From an uncultured Roseibium sp. (GTDB lineage: Bacteria; Pseudomonadota; Alphaproteobacteria; Rhizobiales; Stappiaceae), in assembly GCF_963675985.1 (NCBI RefSeq), contig NZ_OY780958.1:3844001-3908000 (forward strand): a stretch of DNA of 64,000 bases. The letters are read 5' to 3'. Positions 18,057 through 26,990 of this stretch are shown here, one piece after another. Each line of letters opens with the position of its first letter. The stretch's first letter is position 1. The translations under genes and the position numbers were made by a program. The notes under the pieces were generated by a model. The model ran no database searches. It was given only the letters and a program-made list of their open reading frames with translations, and had not been told where the DNA came from.

Positions 18057-20492
18057 ATGAAACAAATCTTCAAATGGTTGGTAGATCTGCGTTTCGGCTA
18101 CAAGGTCAGCGGCGGGTTCGGCGCCATCCTTGTCCTGACTGCGATCGTGGGCGCGGTCGGCTTTTTCGCAATCCTGAACCTGTCGTCACGCTTCGAGGTC
18201 GCCGATCAGGCGGCCCAGGTATCCAGTCTGATGCAGGCGACCTCCCTCAAGCGCGAGACCTTTCTGACCTATGCCAGCGCGGAGGCAGCGGAAGACACCC
18301 GGCAGGAAATCAAGCAGCTGACCGCCGCTTTGCACCAATTGCGGGAAACCGCCTCCGGTGAAGGCGACGCCGGCAAGCAGCTTGCGGATGCCGCGTCCGC
18401 CATTTCGGAATTCTCCTCCACATTCGATGAAGTGGTCAGCCTGACAGACCAGCAGTCGACGCGGCTCACCACCTTGATCCAGGCGACGGATGCCCTTGCC
18501 GGCCAGGCCGACCGTATCAACGAGACCGTGTTGAAGACCGAGAAAGGCATCAGGGCGGAAGTCGCCAATGCCAACAAGGATCTCGAAATGGCAAACGAGC
18601 TGGCGCGCCGGGTCTTCTCCCTTCAGGAGCAGGCCTTTGCCATTCAGCTCACCTACCTGAAAGCAAGCGGAAACCTCTCCGGATCCCAGCTGGAGGAATC
18701 CCTGAAATCGACGGAAAGCATCGCCTCCGAGGCAGCGGCCCTGACGAGCCTGCAATCCGCAGGTATCTCCTCCGACAACTTCGACCTCCTCGCCAAGGAA
18801 GCCAATACCCTGAAGGAGAACCTGACGAAGATGTCCGGCGACCTGGGTTTCGGGGAAGCCTTCACCGTCAAGGAAGCCGCCGGCACTGCGATCGAAAAAA
18901 TCATCGATATCGCGCGCGATATCCGCTTCGAGCTTCTACCCGCAGTCAAGAACGCGAAGACCGTCGCTCAGTCAAATGCGATGAAGCTTGAGAGCATTCG
19001 GGTCATCACGGACGAAGCGACCACGCTCGACAAGCTGGCACTTCAATCGCGGACCGAAATTCTCAACCTCTTCGGTGGCTTCGGCGCGACGGATACCAAG
19101 CCGGTCGAGGAAAAGGTCGGCCAGCTGGTCGAGCTGGAAGAGACCCTGATCGCTTCGGCCCAGTTTCTGCCGGCGGTCAAGGAGGTTGCCGGAGAAATCG
19201 CCGAAGCAATCGTGACCTTCGACAAGGCGTTCAAGGAAATGGTTTCGTCGAAAGCGGACCTGAAGACGCGGCGGGGACAGCTCGACGAACTGACGATCCG
19301 GGTCAATCAGCAAATCGCCTCGCTTACCTCCTCCCAGTCCCACGCCGCCCGCGATGCGGGATGGACGGCGCTGACGACAATCGGCATCACGATTTTGCTT
19401 GCCATCGCCGCTGGATTTGCCCTTGCCTTCGTTCTCAATCTCGTCATTACGCGTCCGATCCGCGAGATCACATCGGTCATGTCCACCCTTGCAAACGGCA
19501 ACAATGACGTCGTGATCGACGGCCTGGACCGGGGCGACGAGATCGGCGACATGAACCGGACCGTCCAGGTTTTCCGCGACAACGCGCTGGAACGGGCGCG
19601 GCTGCAGGAAGAAAGCGCCCGGGACGAGCAGGCGCGCCTGCAGCGCCAGGAGCGGATCGACACCCTGATCGCCTCCTTCCGCGCAACCGCCGAAGATGTC
19701 ATTGGCTCGGTCGGCCAGACGGCCGACGGGCTGGACAAGACCGCGAACGCGCTGACGGAAATTGCCCGCGAAAGTTCCAACCACGCCACCGAGACACTCG
19801 AGTCCTCCGATGAGGCCACGCGCAACGCACAGACCGTTGCGAGCGCGGCAGAGGAACTGGCGGCCTCCATCGGCGAGATCTCCCGCCAGGTTTCCCAGAC
19901 GACGGAAGTCGTCGGCCGGGCGACGCTCGGCACCCAGAAGACCAACGAGAAGGTCGAGGGACTTGCTGCATCTGCCGCCAAGATCGGGGAAGTCGTGACC
20001 CTGATCCAGGCAATCGCCGAGCAGACCAACCTGCTGGCCCTGAATGCCACCATCGAGGCGGCCCGGGCCGGCGAAGCCGGCAAGGGCTTCGCGGTGGTTG
20101 CGGCCGAAGTCAAGGAACTGGCCACCCAGACCTCCAAGGCGACAGAGGAAATCAGTCAGCAGATCAGCGCCATTCAGGGCGCGACGGAAGAATCGGTACA
20201 GGCCATCGGCGAGATCACCGAGATCATGGAAGAGGTCAACAACTATACGTCGACCATTGCCGCCGCCGTCGAGCAGCAGGGCGCCGCAACAACGGAGATC
20301 TCGCAGAACGTCCAGCGAGCGGCGGAGGGCACCCAGTCGGTCTCGTCCTCTATGTCTCAGCTTTCTCAGGCTGTCGACCACACTTCGTCTTCCGCCGATC
20401 TCGTGTTGTCGGCATCCGGTGAGCTCAACGAAAAAACCGGGCGGCTCAAGCACGAAGTCGACCAGTTCCTGGCCGGCGTGGCCGCGGCCTGA
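18057..20492 (+). CDS. Methyl-accepting chemotaxis protein with very large periplasmic helical domain
   Basis: Chemoreceptor of 811 residues. TM1 is about residues 15-40, then an unusually long periplasmic region (about 40-434) of mostly helical heptad-like sequence, TM2 about 435-460, HAMP, and a cytoplasmic signalling domain. The hairpin tip is AEQTNLLALNATIEAARAGE. The size and helical nature suggest a helical bimodular-like (HBM) or unassigned sensor; the ligand is unknown. The start at 18057 has a GGGGGA site 5 bases upstream; a TTG 15 bases earlier lacks one. No C-terminal NWETF-type methyltransferase tether is seen. Confidence 0.92.
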   Translation: MKQIFKWLVDLRFGYKVSGGFGAILVLTAIVGAVGFFAILNLSSRFEVADQAAQVSSLMQATSLKRETFLTYASAEAAEDTRQEIKQLTAALHQLRETASGEGDAGKQLADAASAISEFSSTFDEVVSLTDQQSTRLTTLIQATDALAGQADRINETVLKTEKGIRAEVANANKDLEMANELARRVFSLQEQAFAIQLTYLKASGNLSGSQLEESLKSTESIASEAAALTSLQSAGISSDNFDLLAKEANTLKENLTKMSGDLGFGEAFTVKEAAGTAIEKIIDIARDIRFELLPAVKNAKTVAQSNAMKLESIRVITDEATTLDKLALQSRTEILNLFGGFGATDTKPVEEKVGQLVELEETLIASAQFLPAVKEVAGEIAEAIVTFDKAFKEMVSSKADLKTRRGQLDELTIRVNQQIASLTSSQSHAARDAGWTALTTIGITILLAIAAGFALAFVLNLVITRPIREITSVMSTLANGNNDVVIDGLDRGDEIGDMNRTVQVFRDNALERARLQEESARDEQARLQRQERIDTLIASFRATAEDVIGSVGQTADGLDKTANALTEIARESSNHATETLESSDEATRNAQTVASAAEELAASIGEISRQVSQTTEVVGRATLGTQKTNEKVEGLAASAAKIGEVVTLIQAIAEQTNLLALNATIEAARAGEAGKGFAVVAAEVKELATQTSKATEEISQQISAIQGATEESVQAIGEITEIMEEVNNYTSTIAAAVEQQGAATTEISQNVQRAAEGTQSVSSSMSQLSQAVDHTSSSADLVLSASGELNEKTGRLKHEVDQFLAGVAAA

Positions 20493-20497
20493 TTACT

Positions 20498-20531
20498 TAG
20501 GATCTGTGGACATGTAGGATTCACAGACCCT
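20498..20531. mobile_element. Tip-only remnant of an IS5/IS427-type element
   Basis: The sequence reads TAGGATCTGTGGACATGTAG, a few bases, then ACAGACCCT. Its first 25 bases differ by only a few from the right end of the insertion sequence at 58.1-59.0 kb (read inward), and its last bases complement the tip. It looks like an element reduced to its two ends. Confidence 0.55.
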
Positions 20532-20534
20532 GGA

Positions 20535-20635
20535 TCATGTCGCGTTCATTCGAATTCACGTGACATGCTCTATCCGTTACTGACGCACGTCTTGTTGCGA
20601 AAAACCGGTATCCACTTTTTCGCGACGTGCCCTAG
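20535..20635 (-). repeat. Interspersed ~100-bp palindromic repeat, copy A
   Basis: It begins CATGTCGCGTTCATTCG and ends with TATCCACTTTTTCGCGACGT then CCTAG. It is closely matched, in opposite orientation, by the sequence at 31947-32050. It resembles the short REP/MITE-like repeats rich in GAGCATG and AAAGTGG words that are scattered in Rhizobiales genomes. Confidence 0.8.
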
Positions 20636-20650
20636 GACTGAAACGAGATC

Positions 20651-20688
20651 CAGCAGCGGCCGGCGGCCACAAAAGTCGGCCGCTGCTG
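20651..20688 (+). terminator. Hairpin downstream of the large chemoreceptor gene
   Basis: Perfect 12-bp stem (CAGCAGCGGCCG and its complement) with a 14-base loop, about 160 bases after the chemoreceptor stop and beyond the inserted repeats. It probably was the original terminator, displaced by the insertions. No strong T-run follows. Confidence 0.5.
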
Positions 20689-20961
20689 CTTATGCCCGCT
20701 CGGGCTACTTGCCCAAGACGGGGATCAGCCGTCAGCTCCTCCCGGAGCGTTCCTGTCCGATCATGCGAATTGATCCGGGGTCCCTGTCCTGGAAACAATT
20801 CAAAAGTTGCGCTTCCCAAATTTTTCGTTGAATTTTCATAGGTATTTATGACAATAAAACCCGACAATGTTACATAACGCCCTGAAAATATGGCGTTTTA
20901 TACTTTGTTTAACTCACATCGCAGATATTCACCCTGAAGAATCGCGGCGGAGTTTTCCTAC

Positions 20962-22659
20962 ATGTCAAATATCCTAACCAAATTTTCAATCGGCCACCGT
21001 CTGTTCGGTCTGGTCCTCATTTTTGCCCTCGGTCTCGCTACCCTGATGGGAGTGGAATCCTGGAACCAGTATAAAAGCCTGAAGCAACAAAAGCTTGCTG
21101 AACTGCGGAGCCTGACCGAATCTGCCGTGAGTATTCTGGCCAACTACCAGGCCCAGGTCGAAAAGGGTGAACTCACCCTCGATGAGGCCAAAGCGCAGGG
21201 TTTCAACACCCTCCGCCACATGAGATACGGCAACGGCGATTACTTCGCGATCCAGAGCCTGGGCGGCGACTACCATCTGGTGATGCATCCCATCAAGCCG
21301 GCGCTTGAGGGCAAGGACCAGAGCAAGGCCGAGGACACGAACGGGAAGCCGTTCATCCGTATGATGAACGACATCGCAGAAAAGGATGGCAGTGGCTACA
21401 TGGACTACATGTGGCCCAAGCCCGGAAGCGAAGAGTCTTCCGCAAAAACCGCCTATTTTCAATCCTTCAAGCCCTGGGGTGTCCTGGTTCTGACCGGCGT
21501 CTACATCGATGACCTCTCAAAGATCTTCTGGGGTGAATTCGTCAATCGGCTGGTGTTGGACATTGCTCTTCTGGCGATTGTCGCCGGGGCTGCCTTTTTC
21601 GTGGTGCGCAGCATTACCCGGCCTATCCGCGGCCTGCAGGATGCCATGCTCGGCCTTGCGAACGGCCAGCATGACGTAGATGTTCCCGGAACCGGACGCG
21701 GTGACGAGATCGGCGACATGAGCCGCACCGTCCAGGTCTTCAAGGACAACGCGATCGAACGGCTGCGCCTCGAAAACGAAAGCGCCAGCGAGGCGGAAGC
21801 CCGTCTGGTCCGTCAGCAACGGGTCGACGCTCTGATCGCGGCCTTCCGGGCAACCGCTTCGGATGTCATTTCGTCCGTCGGCGAAACCTCGTCCGCCCTC
21901 GACGATACGGCCCACAGGCTGACCGAAATCGCACGTAACAGTTCCGGCCGGGCGTCGGAAACCCTCGGTGCCTCGGACGAAGCGACCCGCAACGTGAACA
22001 CGGTGGCCTCCGCGGCGGAGGAACTCGCCGCGTCCATCGGCGAGATCAGCTCGCAGGTTGCCAGGACGACCGATGTGGTCAACCAGGCCACGGAAGGAAC
22101 CCGCGTCACCAACGAAAAAGTTGAGAGCCTCGCAGCCTCGGCAGCGAAGATCGGCGAAGTCGTGACCCTGATCCAGGCGATTGCGGAGCAGACCAACCTG
22201 CTCGCGCTCAACGCCACCATCGAGGCGGCCCGCGCAGGCGAAGCCGGCAAGGGTTTCGCGGTCGTTGCCGCCGAGGTCAAGGAACTCGCCACTCAGACGT
22301 CCAAGGCAACGGAAGAAATTTCCAGCCAGATCGCGCCGATCCAGTCCGCCACCCGGGAATCCGTGGAGGCGATCGGCTCGATCACCGAGACGATGCAGGA
22401 GGTGAATACCTACACCGGCGCCATCGCGACGGCCGTCGAGCAGCAAGGTGCCGCCACGACGGAGATTTCCCAGAACGTCCAGTTGGCGGCACAGGGCACC
22501 AATATCGTGACCGCGAATATCGGCGAGCTGTCCCAGGCAGTCGATGACACCACGAAATCCGCTGACCTGGTCGTTTCCGCATCCACGGAACTCGGAGCAA
22601 AGACCGCCGTGCTCAAGCAGGAGGTCGACCGGTTCCTGAGCGAGGTTGCGGCGGCCTGA
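20962..22659 (+). CDS. Methyl-accepting chemotaxis protein, single-Cache type (paralogue 1)
   Basis: Chemoreceptor of 565 residues. TM1 is about residues 13-31, followed by a periplasmic sCache_2-type domain (about 32-188; typical MRYGNGDYFAIQS and GYMDYMWPKPG stretches), TM2 about 192-214, HAMP with the DEIGDMSRTVQVFKDNA stretch, and a signalling domain tipped by AEQTNLLALNATIEAARAGE. Cache_2 domains often bind small organic acids, but the ligand is not predictable here. GGAG lies 9 bases before the ATG. Its closest relative is the next gene, with the same length and layout. Confidence 0.94.
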   Translation: MSNILTKFSIGHRLFGLVLIFALGLATLMGVESWNQYKSLKQQKLAELRSLTESAVSILANYQAQVEKGELTLDEAKAQGFNTLRHMRYGNGDYFAIQSLGGDYHLVMHPIKPALEGKDQSKAEDTNGKPFIRMMNDIAEKDGSGYMDYMWPKPGSEESSAKTAYFQSFKPWGVLVLTGVYIDDLSKIFWGEFVNRLVLDIALLAIVAGAAFFVVRSITRPIRGLQDAMLGLANGQHDVDVPGTGRGDEIGDMSRTVQVFKDNAIERLRLENESASEAEARLVRQQRVDALIAAFRATASDVISSVGETSSALDDTAHRLTEIARNSSGRASETLGASDEATRNVNTVASAAEELAASIGEISSQVARTTDVVNQATEGTRVTNEKVESLAASAAKIGEVVTLIQAIAEQTNLLALNATIEAARAGEAGKGFAVVAAEVKELATQTSKATEEISSQIAPIQSATRESVEAIGSITETMQEVNTYTGAIATAVEQQGAATTEISQNVQLAAQGTNIVTANIGELSQAVDDTTKSADLVVSASTELGAKTAVLKQEVDRFLSEVAAA

Positions 22660-22686
22660 CAACGAACGTTCCGACACCTGAGAGAA

Positions 22687-22716
22687 AAGGGCGGCCCGCG
22701 AGCCGCCCTTATTTTT
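22687..22716 (+). terminator. Rho-independent terminator
   Basis: Stem AAGGGCGGC with its complement GCCGCCCTT, a 6-base loop and the tail ATTTTT, 28 bases after the chemoreceptor stop. It is a clear intrinsic terminator separating the two tandem receptor genes. Confidence 0.9.
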
Positions 22717-22862
22717 GCCGCGACAGCCGCGATTTCAAAACTTTCCGTAACGTAAGGTATTCAAATTTAAAGATTATTTCGAATCAACCAGGATTCGGTT
22801 ATGTCAATTTTAACGGTTCAAAGTCGATATATGCTCGTAGTTGTTGTCGCTGGAGTATCAAA

Positions 22863-24560
22863 ATGCCCACCGTTTTTTCCAAGCTGTCGATCGGCCATCG
22901 CCTGTTTGGCCTGCTTGCCTTGTTTGCGTTCGGTCTTGCCGCCATCATGGCCGTTGAGTCCTGGACGCAGTATTCAAGCCTCAAGGAACAGAAGTTCGCC
23001 GAGTTGCAGCATCTGACCGACACCGCGATATCTGTCATGGAGGATCACCAGAAACTGGTCTCCGAAGGCAAGATGTCGCTGGAAGACGCCCGGAAGCGCG
23101 CCTTCGACATCATCCAGTCGATGCGCTACGGCGACGGCAATTACTTCGTCATTCAAAGTCTGGAGAACAATTATTCGGTCCTGATGCATGCCGGCAAGCC
23201 GTCCATGGTCGGTGCAGACATTCTCGCCCTGAAGGACGGGAACGGCAAATTATTCGTCAAGGAATTGGGTGACCTGGCAAACAACAAAGGCTCCGGTTAC
23301 GTCAACTATGTCTGGCCCCGTGCAGGCAGTGACGAGCCCGTCGACAAGATTTCCTATGTCGAGGCGTTCAAGCCCTGGAACCTGTTCGCGATGACCGGGG
23401 TCTATGTGGACGACCTGTCCGCGACCTTCTGGCAACAGTTCAGCTACCGCCTGGCGCTCGACCTGGGACTTCTGGCGATCATCGCCGGCGCGGCTTTCAT
23501 GGTGGTGCGCTCCATCACCCGTCCCTTGGGCAAGCTGCAGACGGCCATGCTTGGTCTGGCCAACGGTCAACACGACGTGGACGTTCCCGGAACCAGCCGC
23601 AGCGACGAGATCGGCGACATGAGCCGCACCGTCCAGGTGTTCAAGGACAACGCCATCGAGCGGCTGCGCCTTGAAACCGAAAGTGCCGGCGAGGCGGAGG
23701 CCCGGCTGGCCCGCCAGCAACGCGTCGACGAACTGATCGCCGCCTTCCGGGCAACCGCCTCGGACGTCATCTCCTCCGTCGGCGTAACCTCGGCGACCCT
23801 TGACGACACCGCCCACAAGTTGACAGAGATCGCGCGCACCAGTTCCGGCCGGGCGACCGAAACCCTCGGCGCTTCGGACGAAGCAACGCGCAACGTCAAC
23901 ACTGTTGCCTCCGCGGCCGAAGAACTTGCCGCTTCAATCGGCGAGATCCAGTCCCAGGTGTCCCGCACCACGGGCGTGGTCAATCAGGCCACCGAAAATA
24001 CCCGGGTCACCAACGAGAAGGTGGAAAGCCTTGCAATTTCCGCCGCCAAGATCGGCGAGGTCGTCACCCTGATCCAGGCGATTGCGGAACAGACAAACCT
24101 GCTCGCGCTCAACGCCACCATCGAGGCGGCCCGCGCAGGCGAAGCCGGCAAGGGCTTTGCGGTGGTTGCGGCGGAGGTCAAGGAACTTGCGACCCAGACC
24201 TCCAAGGCAACGGAGGAAATCTCCGGCCAGATTTCCGCCATCCAGTCGGCGACCAAGGAAGCCGTCGATGCCATCGCCTCGATCACCGAGACGATGCAGG
24301 AGGTGAACACCTATACCGGGGCAATTGCCTCGGCGGTGGAGCAGCAGGGGGCTGCGACCGAGGAGATTTCCCAGAACGTCCAGTTGGCGGCCCAGGGAAC
24401 GAATATCGTGACCGGCAACATCAGCGAGCTGTCCCAGGCCGTAGACGAAACGGCCAAGTCCTCCGACCTGGTTGTTTCGGCTTCGAGCGAACTCGGCTCC
24501 AAGACGGCTCACCTGAAGGAGGAAGTGGATCGCTTCCTGAGCGAAGTGGCTGCTGCCTGA
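22863..24560 (+). CDS. Methyl-accepting chemotaxis protein, single-Cache type (paralogue 2)
   Basis: Chemoreceptor of 565 residues, the same length and domain order as the preceding gene: TM1 near 13-31, an sCache_2-type periplasmic domain (MRYGDGNYFVIQS), TM2 near 192-214, HAMP, and signalling domain. The cytoplasmic halves are almost identical, while the periplasmic domains differ more. That pattern fits a tandem duplication with ligand divergence. Start chosen with GGAG 6 bases upstream. It has its own upstream AT-rich region and its own terminator, so the pair is not obviously one operon. Confidence 0.94.
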   Translation: MPTVFSKLSIGHRLFGLLALFAFGLAAIMAVESWTQYSSLKEQKFAELQHLTDTAISVMEDHQKLVSEGKMSLEDARKRAFDIIQSMRYGDGNYFVIQSLENNYSVLMHAGKPSMVGADILALKDGNGKLFVKELGDLANNKGSGYVNYVWPRAGSDEPVDKISYVEAFKPWNLFAMTGVYVDDLSATFWQQFSYRLALDLGLLAIIAGAAFMVVRSITRPLGKLQTAMLGLANGQHDVDVPGTSRSDEIGDMSRTVQVFKDNAIERLRLETESAGEAEARLARQQRVDELIAAFRATASDVISSVGVTSATLDDTAHKLTEIARTSSGRATETLGASDEATRNVNTVASAAEELAASIGEIQSQVSRTTGVVNQATENTRVTNEKVESLAISAAKIGEVVTLIQAIAEQTNLLALNATIEAARAGEAGKGFAVVAAEVKELATQTSKATEEISGQISAIQSATKEAVDAIASITETMQEVNTYTGAIASAVEQQGAATEEISQNVQLAAQGTNIVTGNISELSQAVDETAKSSDLVVSASSELGSKTAHLKEEVDRFLSEVAAA

Positions 24561-24582
24561 TCCGGAAACACAGAACAACGAC

Positions 24583-24612
24583 AAGGGCGGCCGAAACGGC
24601 CGCCCTTATTGT
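24583..24612. terminator. Rho-independent terminator, usable from both sides
   Basis: Stem AAGGGCGGCCG / CGGCCGCCCTT with an AAA loop, followed by ATTGTTT. It lies 22 bases after the chemoreceptor stop and faces the convergent DUF1801 gene, so it may serve both. Confidence 0.85.
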
Positions 24613-24626
24613 TTCTGCCGTAAATT

Positions 24627-25079
24627 TTAGAACAACCCACCGAGCCGATAAGTCAGGACCAGCGAAATGCAGGCCTTCACCTCTTCGTCGGGGATATTCC
24701 GGCCCGCGGAAAACAGAAGGCCGCGCGTGCCGTCAAGCATGAAGGTATCCGGATAAAAGTCCGTGATCCGTTCCGCGAGACGGGTCCGGCAATTGAAAAA
24801 CAGCCCATAGGTCGCCGGCATGGACTTCTTGACCGCCAGCCGCAAAGTCGTGCCGGACCGGGTGACCTCGGTGAGATAGGATGGTTCGCCCCATTTCAGG
24901 GTTTCCTGCAACGGGCCGACCCTCTGATCTTCGGCAGCCACCTGATAGACGAGCGTCCGGAGCCCGAGCAGGCCCTCCCGGACGGCAGGCGGACAGTCCG
25001 CCAGATAGGCCGCGACAGGCGGAGCCGGATCGGGCACTCGCGCGGTGGTCCTGATGTCCATCCTCGGCTCTTTTCGCAT
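24627..25079 (-). CDS. DUF1801 domain protein
   Basis: Small cytoplasmic protein of 150 residues of the DUF1801/YdhG-like group. The conserved region EETLKWGEPSYL-type stretch (here QETLKWGEPSYLTEV) is near residue 60, and the C-terminal half contains MPATYGLFFNCRT. Function is unknown for the family. The start could be 25079 (GGTGAG upstream) or the internal ATG at 25061 (GAGCCGAGG upstream); the longer form is given. It converges on the chemoreceptor gene and is divergent from the methyltransferase at 25190. Confidence 0.85.
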   Translation of the reverse strand: MRKEPRMDIRTTARVPDPAPPVAAYLADCPPAVREGLLGLRTLVYQVAAEDQRVGPLQETLKWGEPSYLTEVTRSGTTLRLAVKKSMPATYGLFFNCRTRLAERITDFYPDTFMLDGTRGLLFSAGRNIPDEEVKACISLVLTYRLGGLF

Positions 25080-25189
25080 GCATTTCTCACCTCTTCGCTA
25101 CGCTCAAATCGGAGCGATGCGATTGACCCCGGCGTCCTGCCGGAATAATGCCTGTTCAATCCGACCCGTCAAACCATTGAGAGACAACC

Positions 25190-26143
25190 TTGCCGGACAC
25201 CCCGACAAAATCCGACTTCGCCCCCCACGGACAGGCCCCTGTTCAGAACTGGCCGGTCATTCTGGAGACCCGGGGCTGGAAGGATTATTGCCTGCTCGAC
25301 ATGGGGGAAGGGCAGAAGCTTGAAAGATATGGCCGGTTTTCCATTGTCCGGCCCGAACCTCAGGCAATGGGACGCCGTCGACAGAAACCCTCCGTCTGGA
25401 ACCGGGCGAATGCCGTCTTTTCGGGCGACACGGAGGAAGAAGGACCGGGTCGCTGGAAATTCACAGGCAACGTACCCGAGACCTGGGAGATGGCCTACGG
25501 TCCGGTGAAATATATCGGTCGGTTCATGTCGTTCCGCCATGTCGGCGTCTTTCCCGAACAGGCCGCGCACTGGGACTGGGTCAACGGCAAGGTCCGCGCG
25601 TCACGGACGAAAAGCCCTGACCGGCCGCTTAAGATCCTGAACCTGTTCGGCTACACCGGGCTCGCCTCGCTGCTGCCGGCCACCGAAGGCGCGCAGGTCA
25701 CCCATGTGGATGCGTCCAAGAAGGCGATCGCCTATGCGCGGGAGAATCAGGCCCTGTCCGGCCTGGAGAACCTGCCGATCCGCTGGATCTGCGAGGACGC
25801 GTCGAAATTCGTCGCCCGGGAAGTGCGGCGCGGAAACACCTATGACGGCATCATCCTCGATCCGCCGAAATACGGCCGCGGCCCGAAAGGCGAAGTCTGG
25901 GACATCTACACCAGCCTGCCGGAAATGCTCGACAACCTGCGCCAGCTTCTGGCCAAAGACGCCCTGTTCATGATCCTGACGGCCTATGCCATCCGCTCCA
26001 GCTTTCTCGCCATTCACGAGTTGATGGCCGAAACGCTGGACAAGCAGGGCGGCCTGCTGGAGTCCGGCGAACTGGTCATTCGCGAAGAGGACGGAAAGCG
26101 GGCGCTGTCCACGTCGCTGTTTTCCAGATGGAGCAGCCGATGA
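25190..26143 (+). CDS. Class I SAM-dependent (RlmI-like) methyltransferase
   Basis: Cytoplasmic methyltransferase of 317 residues. The SAM-binding motif LNLFGYTGLASL is near residue 145, the acidic loop THVDASKKAI follows, and the catalytic region ILDPPKYGRGPKGEVWD is near 222; DPPK is typical of the RlmI/RlmL group of 23S rRNA cytosine methyltransferases. The start is a TTG (the next in-frame ATG would remove conserved N-terminal sequence). Its stop overlaps the start of the next RNA methyltransferase (ATGA), supporting a shared role in RNA modification. The exact target base is unknown. Confidence 0.85.
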   Translation: MPDTPTKSDFAPHGQAPVQNWPVILETRGWKDYCLLDMGEGQKLERYGRFSIVRPEPQAMGRRRQKPSVWNRANAVFSGDTEEEGPGRWKFTGNVPETWEMAYGPVKYIGRFMSFRHVGVFPEQAAHWDWVNGKVRASRTKSPDRPLKILNLFGYTGLASLLPATEGAQVTHVDASKKAIAYARENQALSGLENLPIRWICEDASKFVAREVRRGNTYDGIILDPPKYGRGPKGEVWDIYTSLPEMLDNLRQLLAKDALFMILTAYAIRSSFLAIHELMAETLDKQGGLLESGELVIREEDGKRALSTSLFSRWSSR

Positions 26144-26979
26144 GCCAGAACGACAAGCCCCAACGTGCCGGGGCGGTAAAGCAGATCACCAGCCATTCCA
26201 ATCCGATCGTGAAGGAAATCAAGGGGCTGGTCGCACAACGCAAGCACCGGACCCAGTCCGGGCTGTTCGTTGCCGAAGGGCTCAAGCTTGCAACCGATGC
26301 CATGGCCGCGGGCTGGGGCGTGCGGTTTCTCGCACTCGGCCCCGAAGCGCGGGACAATCCGGTTGCGCAGAAGGCAGCAGCCAATGCCAAGGCACGCGGC
26401 GCCCTGATCCTGGAGGTCAGCACGGCTGTTCTCGCGGCCATGACCCGCAAGGACAATCCGCAGACGGTGGTCGGCGTCTATGAACAGCAGATGTTCACCG
26501 CCGAACAGATCGGTCCCGCCAAGGCAACCGTCTGGGTGGCGCTCGACCGGGTGCGCGATCCGGGCAATCTGGGCACCATCATTCGCACCGCCGACGCGGT
26601 CGGTGCCGCCGGCGTGATGCTGGTCGGCGATTGCACCGATCCGTTCGCGGTCGAAGCCGTGCGCGCAACCATGGGATCGCTCTTCCATGTTCCGCTTGCC
26701 AAGCTCACCAAGGACCAGTTCAAGGCGCTGGCCGCGAAATGGCCCGGAACGGTGGTCGGCACACATCTGAAGGGATCGGTCGATTACCGCACGCCGGAGT
26801 ATTCGGAACCCGTTCTGCTTTTGATGGGCAATGAACAGCAAGGCCTGGAGGACGATATGGCCGCGGCCTGCTCGACCCTGATCCGTATCCCGCAAGTCGG
26901 CGAAGCAGACAGCCTCAACCTGGCCGTCGCCACCGGCATTTCGCTTTACGAAATCCGTCGAAAGCATCTGGAGCTTTGA
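26140..26979 (+). CDS. TrmH/SpoU family RNA 2'-O-methyltransferase
   Basis: SPOUT-fold methyltransferase of about 279 residues. The N-terminal substrate-binding part is SNPIVKEIKGLVAQRKHRTQ, with GLFVAEGLK after it. The three SpoU motifs are RDPGNLGTIIRTADAVG (about residue 142), LLLMGNEQQGLEDD (about 228) and IRIPQVGEADSLNLAVATGI (about 250). The start at 26140 overlaps the previous stop as ATGA and has GGAG 6 bases upstream; the ATG at 26128 is inside the preceding gene without such a site. The target RNA is unknown, most likely 23S rRNA. Confidence 0.9.
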   Translation: MSQNDKPQRAGAVKQITSHSNPIVKEIKGLVAQRKHRTQSGLFVAEGLKLATDAMAAGWGVRFLALGPEARDNPVAQKAAANAKARGALILEVSTAVLAAMTRKDNPQTVVGVYEQQMFTAEQIGPAKATVWVALDRVRDPGNLGTIIRTADAVGAAGVMLVGDCTDPFAVEAVRATMGSLFHVPLAKLTKDQFKALAAKWPGTVVGTHLKGSVDYRTPEYSEPVLLLMGNEQQGLEDDMAAACSTLIRIPQVGEADSLNLAVATGISLYEIRRKHLEL

Positions 26980-26990
26980 AGAGAATTCAC

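Larger units (their letters stand above)
20493..20961. other. Intergenic region containing IS remnant, interspersed repeat and hairpin
   Basis: This gap between two chemoreceptor genes holds no gene. In order it contains a 34-bp remnant of insertion-sequence tips, a roughly 100-bp interspersed repeat and a perfect 12-bp hairpin, each listed separately. An AT-rich stretch (about 20810-20940) follows and should be the promoter of the next receptor. Confidence 0.7.

Noticed and set aside
18972..20453. Minus-strand open frame opposite the signalling domain of the large chemoreceptor
   Set aside because: It is a shadow of a conserved coding region; similar shadows appear opposite every chemoreceptor here.
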